Assembly (NCBI RefSeq): GCF_004349215.1
Contig: NZ_SMKU01000006.1
Coordinates: 1-64,000, forward strand
Length of the DNA: 64,000 nt
DNA from: Actinomadura rubrisoli
GTDB taxonomy: Bacteria; Actinomycetota; Actinomycetes; Streptosporangiales; Streptosporangiaceae
Reading direction: 5' to 3'
Of this stretch, positions 44,950 to 53,838 are shown one piece after another (the stretch's first letter is position 1; the number at the start of each line of letters is the position of its first letter). The translations under genes and the position numbers were made by a program. The notes under the pieces are model-generated. The model worked only from the letters and a program-made list of their open reading frames with translations, was not told where the DNA came from and ran no database searches.

Positions 44950-45309
44950 TCAGACTCCGGCCGGCACCTTGTCGAGGAAGCCGAGCACCTTGCCGATCCG
45001 TCCGTCCTCACCGATCACCGCGACGTCGAAGCCGATGACGACCGGCTCGGCGCCCTCCGGCCCGAGGTGCCAGGTGAACCGCGCGATGTCGTGGTGGGCG
45101 TCCACGGCGCCGCCCAGGCTGAAGACCAGCCCTCCGAACTGCCCCTGGACCGCCGCGATGGTGGCGTCCAGGCCGTCCCTGCCCTGGACGGAGACCAGCG
45201 GGTCGGTGTACACCGCGTCCTCGGCGAAGACCTCCGCCAGGACGGCCTGCCGCGCGGCGGCGTCGGTCTCGTTCCACGCGGCGAGGTAGCGCTGGATCAG
45301 CTCGTTCAT
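44950..45309 (-). CDS. SnoaL/NTF2-like fold protein
   Basis: A 119-residue cone-shaped NTF2-like protein: MNELIQRYLAAWNETDAAARQAVLAEVFAEDAVYTDPL at the N-terminus is typical, followed by GRDGLDATIAAVQGQF and a strand-rich end. The family includes isomerases, hydroxylases and limonene-epoxide-hydrolase-like enzymes; the activity here is unknown. ATG at 45309 with GAGGAGAG upstream. Confidence 0.85.
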   Translation of the reverse strand: MNELIQRYLAAWNETDAAARQAVLAEVFAEDAVYTDPLVSVQGRDGLDATIAAVQGQFGGLVFSLGGAVDAHHDIARFTWHLGPEGAEPVVIGFDVAVIGEDGRIGKVLGFLDKVPAGV

Positions 45310-45471
45310 GTCTCTCTCCTCAGTGGTCGTACTCCCTTGTGACCACCAAATTACGGAGACGGGGACGACGGGGAATCTGACGCGTATAAGTACTTTCGCC
45401 CACGCCTTCAGTACAACGCGGAGGCGCGCGTAGGCTGGTCGGCGAACGTCATCGCGCACTGGGAGTCGCGC

Positions 45472-46245
45472 ATGGCCGCGGAGAACATCGACGATGTCAT
45501 CGACGGGCTCGCCGCAATCGTGCGGGACGCCGACCGCGCCGGCGACCGGGCCGGGTACTTCGCCGCACTGTACCGGCAGGTCACCGTCGAAGTCAGGAAC
45601 GCCATTCGCGGTGGGCGATTCGACGACGGCGCGCGAATGGACCGGTTCGACACGCTGTTCGGCAACCGCTACTTCGACGCGTACGACGCCTGGCGGCGCG
45701 ACCAGGGCGGACCGCGCTGCTGGCGCGAGACGTTCGGGCTGCTCCGCGCCGGCGACACCATCATCGTCCAGCACCTGGTCCTCGGCGTGAACGCGCACAT
45801 CAACCTCGACCTGGCGATCGCCGCCGCGCGGACCAGCCCGGGCGAGGCCATCCACGCGCTGCGGCGCGACTTCATGCTGATCAACGACATCCTGGCGCGG
45901 GTGGTGCTGGCGGTGCAGGACGCGGTCGGCGACGTGTCGCCGTTCCTGCGCCTGCTGGACCAGGTCGGCGGCCGCACCGACGAGCGGATCCTGGACTTCA
46001 ATATCCGCCAGTCCCGGCAGGAAGCCTGGTACAACGCCGTCCTGCTCGCCGGTCAGGACGACGCGGAACGCGAGGAGACCATCGAGCGGCTCGACGTCCG
46101 TGCCACCGTGCTCGCCCGCTTGATAGCGCGCCCCGGTGGGCTCGTCCGTCCGGCTGTGGAGCTGATCCGGAGGAGCGAGAGTGATGACGTGCAGGCCGTC
46201 ATCACGCATCTGGACCACGCCATGGAACAGCGTTCAGCCCGGTAG
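45472..46245 (+). CDS. DUF5995 family protein
   Basis: A 257-residue helical protein of the actinobacterial DUF5995 family: DRAGYFAALYRQVTVEVRNAI, MDRFDTLFGNRYFDAYDAWRR, CWRETFGLL, and QHLVLGVNAHINLDLAIAAA, where NAHINLDL is highly characteristic. No signal peptide. Function unknown. It is divergent from the SnoaL-like gene, with a less GC-rich promoter region at about 45340-45430. Confidence 0.82.
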   Translation: MAAENIDDVIDGLAAIVRDADRAGDRAGYFAALYRQVTVEVRNAIRGGRFDDGARMDRFDTLFGNRYFDAYDAWRRDQGGPRCWRETFGLLRAGDTIIVQHLVLGVNAHINLDLAIAAARTSPGEAIHALRRDFMLINDILARVVLAVQDAVGDVSPFLRLLDQVGGRTDERILDFNIRQSRQEAWYNAVLLAGQDDAEREETIERLDVRATVLARLIARPGGLVRPAVELIRRSESDDVQAVITHLDHAMEQRSAR

Positions 46246-46642
46246 ATCGCGCCTTCGCCTCGGCCGGTTCGCGGTCGATGGGGGGCTCAAGGAGGGCCGT
46301 CCATCACCCATGTGACGGCGGGGGCGGTGCGCGTGAACGTGCGGCGGACCGCGACCACGGTGCGGGTCGTGCGGTCCGACCGGGTCGCGACGGACTGCGA
46401 GGGAGGCACGCGGGCGGCGACCGTCCCGGGCGGAGGGACGAGGAGCACGCCGAGGGAGCCGACGCCCGGCGGACGGCTGGACCCCGCCGAGACCGCCACG
46501 GTGAAGGTCGACGTCGGGGGCGGCGCCTACCTGATGGCACTCGCGGACACCCCGCGGAAGACGTCCCTGGGGATGATCGGCTGGACGAGGGCCGACCTCG
46601 GCGGACGCGCCGGGATGCCGGCTGCGCTTCCAGGTGCTCTAG
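46246..46642. other. Stretch without a confident gene
   Basis: Open frames cross this 397-nt interval on both strands, but none has convincing start signals, normal residue composition or a family match. One + frame (from 46312, TVKVDVGGGAYLMALADTPRK) could be a remnant, yet it runs on through the opposite-strand cupin. I do not annotate a product. Confidence 0.4.
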
Positions 46643-47110
46643 TCAGCGCGGGGGGCCGACGACGACCTGCCCGTAGGCGTCGGCCGCGGCGCCGAGGGCC
46701 TCTTTGCCGATCTCGAAACCGGGCGGCCTGGGCGTGGAGAGGTCGCGTCCGGCCTGGCGGAACATGCCCTCGATGCCGCCGGGTGTGGCGATCATGAGCA
46801 GGTCGGCGGTGTCGGAGGTGATGCGGTAGCCGTGCGGGATGTTGCGGGGCAGGAAGACGATGCCGCCCTCGGACAGCTCCCGCTCCTCGTCGCCGACCCA
46901 CAGCAGGGCGGTCCCCTTGATCAGCAGGAAGATCTCGTCCTCGCGGGTGTGCATGTGGAACGGCGGCGCCTCGCCCTTGGAGACGTCGAACCGGCCGACG
47001 GTGAGCTGCCCGTCGGTCGCGGCGGAGTCCAGCAGGACCGCGAACGTGCCGCCGTCCAGCCATTCGAGTTTCTGCTGCTGGTCGGGCTGGGCCAGATACG
47101 GGATGCTCAT
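46643..47110 (-). CDS. Cupin-domain protein (quercetin-dioxygenase-like)
   Basis: A 155-residue cupin with a complete motif 1 (PPFHMHTREDEIFLLIKGTALLWVGDEE) and motif 2 (GGIVFLPRNIPHGYRI), so the metal ligands His-x-His-Glu and His are present. ATG at 47110 with GGAGGG upstream gives MSIPYLAQPD; the frame is open further to 47143. It is divergent from a TetR gene and probably its target. Confidence 0.87.
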   Translation of the reverse strand: MSIPYLAQPDQQQKLEWLDGGTFAVLLDSAATDGQLTVGRFDVSKGEAPPFHMHTREDEIFLLIKGTALLWVGDEERELSEGGIVFLPRNIPHGYRITSDTADLLMIATPGGIEGMFRQAGRDLSTPRPPGFEIGKEALGAAADAYGQVVVGPPR

Positions 47111-47145
47111 CGCGCGTTCCCTCCACCACGTGCGCGTCGCCACTT

Positions 47146-47165
47146 ACCGGAATATTTCATCCGGT
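47146..47165. promoter_or_regulatory. Operator between cupin and TetR genes
   Basis: ACCGGA-atatttca-TCCGGT is a perfect inverted repeat with an 8-nt AT-rich spacer, 36 nt upstream of the cupin start and 114 nt upstream of the TetR start. A likely TetR site. Confidence 0.55.
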
Positions 47166-47278
47166 TTAATGGAGCCTAGCGGTTCGCGGCTCCCGCCGCC
47201 ACGGCTCGGCGCGATGGTCATGGTGAGGCGCGGTACGCGGTTGCGCCAAGGACCTCGCAAAGGAGGAGAGGAGGACAC

Positions 47279-47977
47279 GTGACCAGGAAGAACGGGCGCA
47301 CGGACGACGGCGGCGAGGCGGCGGGCACGTCGCCCGGGCCTCGCCGGACGCGTCGCCGCCCCCGGCGTGACTCCGAGGTCAACCGCGAGAGGCTCCTCGC
47401 CGCGGCCATCTCCGCCATGCTCCGCGAGGGCCGCAACGTCCCCCTCGCCACCATCGCCGCCGAGGCCGGGGTGGGCGTCGCGACGCTCTACCGCAAGTAC
47501 GCCGACCGCCAGGCCCTCATGCACGAGATCGAGCACCGCGCCTACGGCCTGCTCGTCCACATCCTGGAGGAGATCGAGGAGCTGGGGTGCCCGGGACGCG
47601 AGGCGGTCGGCGAGTACCTCACGCGCTGCCTGGAGGTCGGCGACCAGCTCGTCCTGCCCCTGCACGGGGCGCCGCCGCTGATGACCGCCGAGGCGGTACG
47701 GGCTCGGCAGACGATCAACCGCCACCTGGACGCCTTCCTTGACCGCGGACGGTCCGACGGCACGATCCGGGCGGAGGTCAACGCCACCGACGTCATCGTC
47801 TTCACCGCGCTCATCACCCAGCCCCTGTCGTACGGCCCGAGCTGGCCCCGGATGGCCGGACGGCAGATCGCGATCTTCCTGAACGCCCTGGCCGTCGACG
47901 GACCGATCGGCATTCCCGGCCCCGAGATCACCCAGCGGGACATCGAGGACTCCTTCGCCGCACAGGACGCCACCTGA
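47279..47977 (+). CDS. TetR-family transcriptional regulator
   Basis: A 232-residue TetR regulator from GTG at 47279 (AAAGGAGGAGAGG upstream). After a basic tail comes the DNA-binding domain: NRERLLAAAISAMLREGRNVPLATIAAEAGVGVATLYRKYADRQALMHEI. The C-terminal ligand domain is helical. It probably represses the divergent cupin gene through the palindrome at 47146. Confidence 0.92.
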   Translation: MTRKNGRTDDGGEAAGTSPGPRRTRRRPRRDSEVNRERLLAAAISAMLREGRNVPLATIAAEAGVGVATLYRKYADRQALMHEIEHRAYGLLVHILEEIEELGCPGREAVGEYLTRCLEVGDQLVLPLHGAPPLMTAEAVRARQTINRHLDAFLDRGRSDGTIRAEVNATDVIVFTALITQPLSYGPSWPRMAGRQIAIFLNALAVDGPIGIPGPEITQRDIEDSFAAQDAT

Positions 47978-48071
47978 GGCGGGGCCGTGGAGGCCGCCCG
48001 TCCTGCCAGGTCGCAGCGCTCCGGGGAGCGCCGCGCCCGGCACTTCGGCTCCGCTGCGGACGGTGCTCAGG

Positions 48072-48662
48072 TCATTCGCCGGTGGCGTTCAGGGTTCTTG
48101 CGACGGCGTCGCCTCGCGGGGATAGCCGGTAGCCGGTTCCGAGGCTTTCGGTGAGGCCCAGTTCCTTGAGCTTGCGGACGTCGCGTTTGAGCGCCGGTGT
48201 GTCGCGGCCGAGGCGCTCGGCGAGAACGGCGGCGGGCGTGGCGGGCAGTTCCTGGATGAGGCGCAGCAGACTCGCCGTCCAAGGCCCCCGCCTGCCGGCG
48301 CTGTCGATGCGGGCCAGTTCCGCGCGGACCTCGGCCGCCTCGTCGGCGTCGAGGTCGCCCTGCTCGCGGAGCGCGATCCGCGGATCCGAGCCGGTCAAAT
48401 GCAAGCCGATCCGGTAAAGGCTCCCCTCGGGGAACCTGGCCAGTTCCTTCCACAGGTCGTCCGGTGACGCGTAACCCGCGCGCCGGATGTCGTCCAATGT
48501 CACCGTGTCATCGCTGACCTCCGTGACCGCGTCGATCTCGACGACGCCGACGGCCGTGCGCAAACGGCTCCCCGGACGGACGGCGCAACGTTTCCACCGG
48601 CGGAAGGCCAGCGTGACGCTCCCGTCCGCGATCCCCTCCAGCACCTTCTGCTTGAACAGCAT
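48072..48662 (-). CDS. ASCH-domain protein with C-terminal winged helix
   Basis: A 196-residue protein in two parts. The N-terminal half (MLFKQKVLEGIADGSVTLAFRRWKR, VRPGSRLRTAVGVVEID) is an ASCH/PUA-like nucleic-acid-binding fold. The C-terminal half (LLRLIQELPATPAAVLAERLGRDTPALKRDVRKLKELGLTESLG) looks like a winged helix-turn-helix. The combination suggests RNA- or DNA-linked regulation; no catalytic claim is made. It is convergent with the TetR gene; a weak GCGCTCC-GG-GGAGCGC stem (48016-48031) lies between them. Confidence 0.78.
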   Translation of the reverse strand: MLFKQKVLEGIADGSVTLAFRRWKRCAVRPGSRLRTAVGVVEIDAVTEVSDDTVTLDDIRRAGYASPDDLWKELARFPEGSLYRIGLHLTGSDPRIALREQGDLDADEAAEVRAELARIDSAGRRGPWTASLLRLIQELPATPAAVLAERLGRDTPALKRDVRKLKELGLTESLGTGYRLSPRGDAVARTLNATGE

Positions 48663-48890
48663 GAGACCCTCCTCCCCTCACGCCATCATCTCGCGCCCCC
48701 GCGTCCTCACGGGCCGGTCGCCACAGCAGTCACGCGCGGTGACCAACCGGCGCCCATGCCCAACGAGGTTCCCGCGAAGCCACGGAAACGGCGAGGAAAC
48801 CATCGCTGGAGTACCAATGATCCTCAAACTCGGCGCGCCGTGAGCGGCTTGAGCTTCTCGCGCGTTCTCCCGTGGAAAGGATCCTTGGTT

Positions 48891-50516
48891 GTGAACCGTG
48901 CGGCAGCAACGCGCGTCACCGGCCTGTCCTGGGCGATGCCACCTTTTCGCGGGAGGTATATCTCCGCTGTGGCGCTGGTGGCGGCCACCGGATACGTTGC
49001 GTCGGCGGGGCTGGCGGCGGGTCCGTCCACCGCGGCGGATCAGCCCGCTCCCGCCGTCAACTGGAAACGCTGTCCGTCTTACTCCGATGCGGTCATCCGG
49101 AGCCAGGGCGTCTCCGATGCGCAGATACCGCAGTTCCGCGCTCAGATGAAGCGCCTGGAGTGCGGAACGGTCAGCGTCCCGCTGGACTACCGCCATCCGA
49201 ACGGCCGGAAGATCAGCATCGCGATCACCCGGCTCGGCGCTGTGGACAAGAAGCGTCGGCTCGGCTCCATCGCCTACCTCACCGGCGGACCGGGCAGCGC
49301 GGGATACCTGACGCCCATCACCAAGGTCGCGCTCGCGAACAGGGAGAGCGCCCGGCTCAATGACCGATACGACCTCATCGGCATCGACCCGCGCGGGGTG
49401 AACTACAGCACCAAGAGCACCAAGACCCGCTGCGAGAATCCGACTATCTCCGAGGAGAAGCCGGGACCGCTGACCAAGGCGGAGGCCAAGAAGGACCATG
49501 ACGCCCAGGTGGCCGACAACCGCTCCTGCGGGCGGTCCGATCCGGCCTTCTTCCGCCACCTCAACACCATGAACGTGGTCAGGGACCTGGACCGGGTGCG
49601 GGCCGCGCTGCATGAGCGGAAGCTCAACCTGTACGGCGTGTCCTACGGCACCTGGCTCGGGGTGATATATCACGGCATGTTCCCTGACCGGCTGGGACGC
49701 GCCTTTCTGGACAGCGTGGCACCGCCTCGCACCCGTCCCCGCTTCGACGAGAGCATTGACGTGGGCGCCGACGCCGCCGAGCGCGACTTCGCGCGCATGG
49801 CGGCCTGGCTCGCCCGCCGTCACACCACTTTCGGGCTCGGCGCCACCGCCGCACAGGTCCGAGCCACGGTGCTGGAGCTCGCCCGCGAGTACGACCGGCA
49901 CCCCAAACAGTTCACCGATCTGAAGACGCCCATCGATGGCATGATCATCGCCTTGTTGGCCGCCAAGATCTCACCCGAGTGGCCGCCGGCCGGCAAGGCG
50001 CTCGCCGAACTCCGGCGTGCCACCGGTCCCAAAGCGCCGCCCGCGGTCAAGGAGATGTTCGAGAAGTTCGGCGGCGGACCGCCCAAGCCCATCCCAGGCG
50101 CGCCCGAGACCCTCGGCATGACGATGCACCGGGTGGTCCAGTGCAACGAAGAGGCCAGCCGAGTCGGCTTCTCCAGCGCATGGACCGCCTACCAGCAGCG
50201 CCTCAAGCGCAACCCGGTGACCGGCCGAGCCTTCGGCCCCGGCGCCGTGTGCGCGGGCTGGCCGCTGCCCGTACAGCAGCTCCGATTCCAACGCGGCGGA
50301 GGGTCGCTCGTCCTGTCCGGGCACCGACATGAGCAGATCACCGCGTATGAGTGGACACTGCAGATGCAGGCCACCGTCGGCGGCAAGGTCTACACCATCG
50401 ACGACGACGTGCACACGGCGGCCATGCGCGTACCCGAGTGCGCCGCCGATGTGGTGGCCTACTTCACCACAGGCCGAATCGACCGGGGCTGCCAAGGCGT
50501 CAGACCTGTGGGCTAG
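48891..50516 (+). CDS. Secreted alpha/beta hydrolase, tripeptidyl-aminopeptidase (TAP)-like
   Basis: A 541-residue exported hydrolase from GTG at 48891 (GGAAAGG 10 nt upstream); the frame opens at 48756, but those residues precede the signal peptide. A signal/anchor (YISAVALVAATGYVASAGLAA) is followed by LECGTVSVPLDYRHPNG and IAYLTGGPGSAG (oxyanion), YGVSYGTWLG with the Ser nucleophile, and TIDDDVHTAAM with the candidate His. In the acid position, where TAP enzymes usually have Asp (RDPxTPxxW-like), this protein has HEQITAYEW, i.e. Glu. It is probably a peptidase or esterase of secreted type. Confidence 0.82.
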   Translation: MNRAAATRVTGLSWAMPPFRGRYISAVALVAATGYVASAGLAAGPSTAADQPAPAVNWKRCPSYSDAVIRSQGVSDAQIPQFRAQMKRLECGTVSVPLDYRHPNGRKISIAITRLGAVDKKRRLGSIAYLTGGPGSAGYLTPITKVALANRESARLNDRYDLIGIDPRGVNYSTKSTKTRCENPTISEEKPGPLTKAEAKKDHDAQVADNRSCGRSDPAFFRHLNTMNVVRDLDRVRAALHERKLNLYGVSYGTWLGVIYHGMFPDRLGRAFLDSVAPPRTRPRFDESIDVGADAAERDFARMAAWLARRHTTFGLGATAAQVRATVLELAREYDRHPKQFTDLKTPIDGMIIALLAAKISPEWPPAGKALAELRRATGPKAPPAVKEMFEKFGGGPPKPIPGAPETLGMTMHRVVQCNEEASRVGFSSAWTAYQQRLKRNPVTGRAFGPGAVCAGWPLPVQQLRFQRGGGSLVLSGHRHEQITAYEWTLQMQATVGGKVYTIDDDVHTAAMRVPECAADVVAYFTTGRIDRGCQGVRPVG

Positions 50517-50583
50517 GTACTGCGCCGTGCGGTGCGGCATCGGCCGGCAGAAGGGGCGATTCACCACCCGGCAGCGGGTCACG

Positions 50584-51609
50584 TCAATCCGGGCCAGTCG
50601 GCGAGGTTGAGGTAGGTGCTGGCTTTTCGGGGATGAGTATCGCCTGCCCGGCATAAGCCAGTCCGGCGCCGAAGCCGATCAGTACCGCCCATTGGCCGGG
50701 ACGGGCCCGTCCGGTGCCGATGAGCCGGTGGAGGGCCAGCGGGATGGAGGCGGAGCTGGTGTTCCCCGCTTCCTGGATGTCGTCGGCGATGACCACCTTT
50801 TCTGGGATCTCAAGCAACCTGGCGATTCTCCGGATCATGTTCCAGTTCGCCTGGTGCGGAACGAACGCGGCGACGTCGTCCCATTCAAGGCCGGTTCTGG
50901 TGAGAATTTCCCGGACGACGTTGGGAATGGTCGTGAAGGCCCAGCGGGCGACGGCACCGCCGTCCAGTCGCAGTGCGGGGGAAGCCGACTCCGGCTGCGG
51001 ACTCCCGAAAACGGGGGGCTGCACCTGGAGGGCGGATGCGCGGCCTCCTTCCGAACCCCAGACGACCGGCCCGATTCCCGAGGGGCCGGTCGTGGTGGTC
51101 ACCAGCATGGCGCCGGCGCCGTCGGAGAAGAGCGGTGCGGTGGCCAGGTCGGTGGTATCCACGATGTCCCGCATGCGCTCTGCCCCGATCACCAGTACGG
51201 TCTTGCAGTCGCCCGCGGCGATGAGTGATCGTGCCATCTGGAGCGCGGAGCAGAAGCCGGCGCACGCGATATTGATGTCGAACGCCGCGGCGTCGATCTC
51301 CAGGGCGGCGGCGAGTTGCGGCGCTACCGCGGGGCACGGTTGCGGGTTGGTTATCGTTGCCACCAGTACCGCGTCCACTGCGTGCGCGGGCATGCGCGCG
51401 GCCGACAGCGTTCGTCTGGCGGCGGCGACCGCCATGGCGACCACCGACTCCTCGGGACCGGCCACGCAGAGGCTTTCCACCCCCGTGCGGGAGACGATCC
51501 AGTCCCGGGTCACGCCGAGCTTGGCGGCGGCCTCGGCGCTGTCGAGCATTTCAGGCCGGTAAGAGCCCACCGTCAGCACACGACTGGCGCGGGCGGCGTT
51601 TCCGTTCAC
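50584..51609 (-). CDS. Beta-ketoacyl-ACP synthase III (FabH-like), full triad
   Basis: A 341-residue thiolase-fold enzyme with the complete KAS III triad: Cys116 (INIACAGF), His252 (VPHQAN) and Asn283 (AGNTSSAS). It would condense an acyl-CoA with a malonyl- or acyl-ACP. GTG at 51609 overlaps the ACP stop (GTGA), so the ACP is its probable partner. It is the last gene of the five-gene leftward cluster; sequence features resemble pathway-specific KAS III rather than primary FabH. Confidence 0.9.
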   Translation of the reverse strand: MNGNAARASRVLTVGSYRPEMLDSAEAAAKLGVTRDWIVSRTGVESLCVAGPEESVVAMAVAAARRTLSAARMPAHAVDAVLVATITNPQPCPAVAPQLAAALEIDAAAFDINIACAGFCSALQMARSLIAAGDCKTVLVIGAERMRDIVDTTDLATAPLFSDGAGAMLVTTTTGPSGIGPVVWGSEGGRASALQVQPPVFGSPQPESASPALRLDGGAVARWAFTTIPNVVREILTRTGLEWDDVAAFVPHQANWNMIRRIARLLEIPEKVVIADDIQEAGNTSSASIPLALHRLIGTGRARPGQWAVLIGFGAGLAYAGQAILIPEKPAPTSTSPTGPD

Positions 51610-51869
51610 CCCTGACCGCCGGCAGTGAGGGAGGCGACAAGGTCGATCAAGGCGCGGGGCGTGGTGAGAGACTCCGCCTGCTCGTCGCTGATGGCGATCT
51701 GGTACGTGTCACTCAGGACGATCAGCACCTCCGCGACCGCTACCGAGTCCACGCCCAGATCGCCGAATTCGGTGTCGAGGTTCTCGTCGGTCAGGCGTAC
51801 CGGATCACGCGGTGCATCCTCCTCAAGGAGCGATTCATTGAGAAGGCGTTCAAGATCTGCTTTGGTCAT
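51606..51869 (-). CDS. Acyl carrier protein
   Basis: An 87-residue ACP with the phosphopantetheine site GVDSVAVAE (Ser42). Acidic helices flank it as expected. ATG at 51869 gives the normal ACP length; the frame is open upstream to 51965 without similarity. It would carry the acyl chain between the KAS III enzymes and the acyl-CoA oxidase of this cluster. The 52-nt gap to the upstream gene and GTGA overlap with the next show one operon. Confidence 0.9.
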   Translation of the reverse strand: MTKADLERLLNESLLEEDAPRDPVRLTDENLDTEFGDLGVDSVAVAEVLIVLSDTYQIAISDEQAESLTTPRALIDLVASLTAGGQG

Positions 51870-51921
51870 CAGGATTCTTTCACTTCGAGGGCCGCCCAGC
51901 TGACATTGGATCGGTATGGCG

Positions 51922-53832
51922 TCATTGAACCGACGCTGATGACGAGGACCTCGGGTCGTCGCCACATGTCCAAGCCAGTGATGAGGCCAGTGCGGGTGCG
52001 TAGGGGGTTCTGCCGATCGGTGCGCGGGTCACGCCACCGGGATAACCGAAGGCTTCGGTCAGGACGTCGCAGTGTTCGGCCAGGGCATCGCAAAGGTGCA
52101 TGATGGATGATTCGATGCGCCGGTAGTCATCGACGTCGAGCAGGTCTTCGCTGATCAGCCATGCGGCGTGCCGATCTATTTGATCGAGGGCGTAGACGGC
52201 GGTCAGATTCCGCAGAATGGTCGCGGCTTGTGCGTCGTGCACGGCGTCCAGGACCGCGACGGTGCTGTCGATGGCGAGGTGGAGCCCGTACGCGACGCCC
52301 AGTTCGCGGAGCCTGCCCGCCAGCGGGTCCCAGGTGTCGAACGCATCCCTGCCTTGGAGTAATCGGCCGGTGGCGTCATTGGAGATCGAGGCGGCGAGGC
52401 GGTTCTGGCGTATCCCGGCGAGTTCGAGCCACAGCCGAGGGTCCTCCAGGGCGAAAGCCGCGCCGGACCGATCTTGTGGGCGTGGGGACTCCTGCTCGGC
52501 ATCGGCGACAAGTGCCCGAGCGGCGTCCAGGACGATCAGCAGGTTGTCGCCGGCTGCGGCGTTGCACACAAGCCCCAGTCCTTGGTGGTGAAGGAACCGG
52601 TTCCGGGTCAGGCAGCCCGCCACCCCGCAACGCAACCGGCTCGTAGCGGTGACCTCCTCGGCGGCCCAGGTCGTCATTGCCTTGATGGCACCGAACATCT
52701 GACTGCTCGCACCCCAGGGCCCCCAGGTCTTGGCGCCTGGTTCAGTTCCCGTCGGGACCGGGACGGCGGGGCTCTGCGTCCATGCCCGTCCCGCCGCGTT
52801 GGCCGCGCAAGTGGACACCCAGGAGGTCGCCAGCGCGGCCATCAGCGAGCGGCGAAGAAGCCGGTAGCGCAGCAGCGGCTCCCCCGGGGTGAGCCGCGAC
52901 ATCATGGGCCGGTGGGCGGCGAAGGCCAGCGCATGGGCGACGCTCGCACGGGCCACCGCCGCCAGGGAGGTGGAGACCATGGCCCAGACATTCTGGACAG
53001 GGGCGAGCGTGCGCTGGAGCCGCCGGTCCCGATCACCGAAGGGGTCATGGAACATGCCGGAGTCGTCGATCGATGCCGTGTCCCGAAGCCATGCCGAGTT
53101 CGGCACGCGCACGTCGTTCAGGGAGACCAGACCGTAGTCGAACGAGACAAGGGGTATCTCGGCCGGGGCGGACAGCCGCACACCAGGGCGCGGCCCGGCC
53201 GCGTCGCTGAGGTCGAAGACGAAGGGGAACACCCCTCGGTCGGTACCGCCGACCATCAGCCGCGCGAACAGCACGCCCAGCTTCGGCAGGTCGCTGCCCG
53301 CCGCGTTGGTGAACTTCACGGCATCAACGTCAGGAGTGTGCAGGACGAATTCCCGAGTCTCAGGGTCGTACACCGCCTGAGTGCGCACCGCGAGCGAACT
53401 GTTGCCGTACCCGATCTCCGTGACCATGAAAGCGCCGAACTTGTCACCCGACTCCATGGCCTTTCGGTGGGCGACGACAGCGGGGTCTTCGTTCTCGAAC
53501 TCCAGCAGCGTTCCCAGGCACAGGCCGTAGTGGATGAGCACTGCCAGGCACAACGACGGATCGGCCACCGCGGTCCATTCGCTCACCGACAGCAGCCCGG
53601 CCCGCCGGGTGAACAATTCCGTAGCCGGGGGAAGTGCGCGCACCAACTCGGTGAGCTGCGCGTAGGTGCGACGGTACGAATCGGAGCGGTCATCATCCCG
53701 GTAGATGTCCGCGGTGAGAATGCGAGCCAGATGAGCCGAGTCATGCGGGAGTCTTGGCCCGGCCAGCGCGGTCTCAAGCGCGTCGATGGTCGTCTGGCGG
53801 GCGGCCAGGGCAGAGTCCGAATCCGTGGTCAT
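51922..53832 (-). CDS. Acyl-CoA oxidase-like flavoprotein
   Basis: A 636-residue member of the acyl-CoA oxidase family (FAD-dependent alpha,beta-dehydrogenation with transfer of electrons to oxygen). It has the FMVTEIGYGNSSLAVRTQAVYD segment (flavin/substrate loop), FEFVLHTP-type block (REFVLHTPDVDAVKFTNAA), FDYGLVSLNDVRVPN, and the helical C-terminal ACOX domains. Plant/yeast-like oxidases are of similar size. In this context it may desaturate an ACP- or CoA-bound acyl chain. It starts 6 nt after the KAS III-like gene upstream. Confidence 0.85.
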   Translation of the reverse strand: MTTDSDSALAARQTTIDALETALAGPRLPHDSAHLARILTADIYRDDDRSDSYRRTYAQLTELVRALPPATELFTRRAGLLSVSEWTAVADPSLCLAVLIHYGLCLGTLLEFENEDPAVVAHRKAMESGDKFGAFMVTEIGYGNSSLAVRTQAVYDPETREFVLHTPDVDAVKFTNAAGSDLPKLGVLFARLMVGGTDRGVFPFVFDLSDAAGPRPGVRLSAPAEIPLVSFDYGLVSLNDVRVPNSAWLRDTASIDDSGMFHDPFGDRDRRLQRTLAPVQNVWAMVSTSLAAVARASVAHALAFAAHRPMMSRLTPGEPLLRYRLLRRSLMAALATSWVSTCAANAAGRAWTQSPAVPVPTGTEPGAKTWGPWGASSQMFGAIKAMTTWAAEEVTATSRLRCGVAGCLTRNRFLHHQGLGLVCNAAAGDNLLIVLDAARALVADAEQESPRPQDRSGAAFALEDPRLWLELAGIRQNRLAASISNDATGRLLQGRDAFDTWDPLAGRLRELGVAYGLHLAIDSTVAVLDAVHDAQAATILRNLTAVYALDQIDRHAAWLISEDLLDVDDYRRIESSIMHLCDALAEHCDVLTEAFGYPGGVTRAPIGRTPYAPALASSLAWTCGDDPRSSSSASVQ

Positions 53833-53838
53833 CCCCAG

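Noticed and set aside
46312..46797. A 161-residue + strand frame after the DUF5995 gene
   Set aside because: Poor start context, unusual composition, and its second half is antisense to an intact cupin gene.
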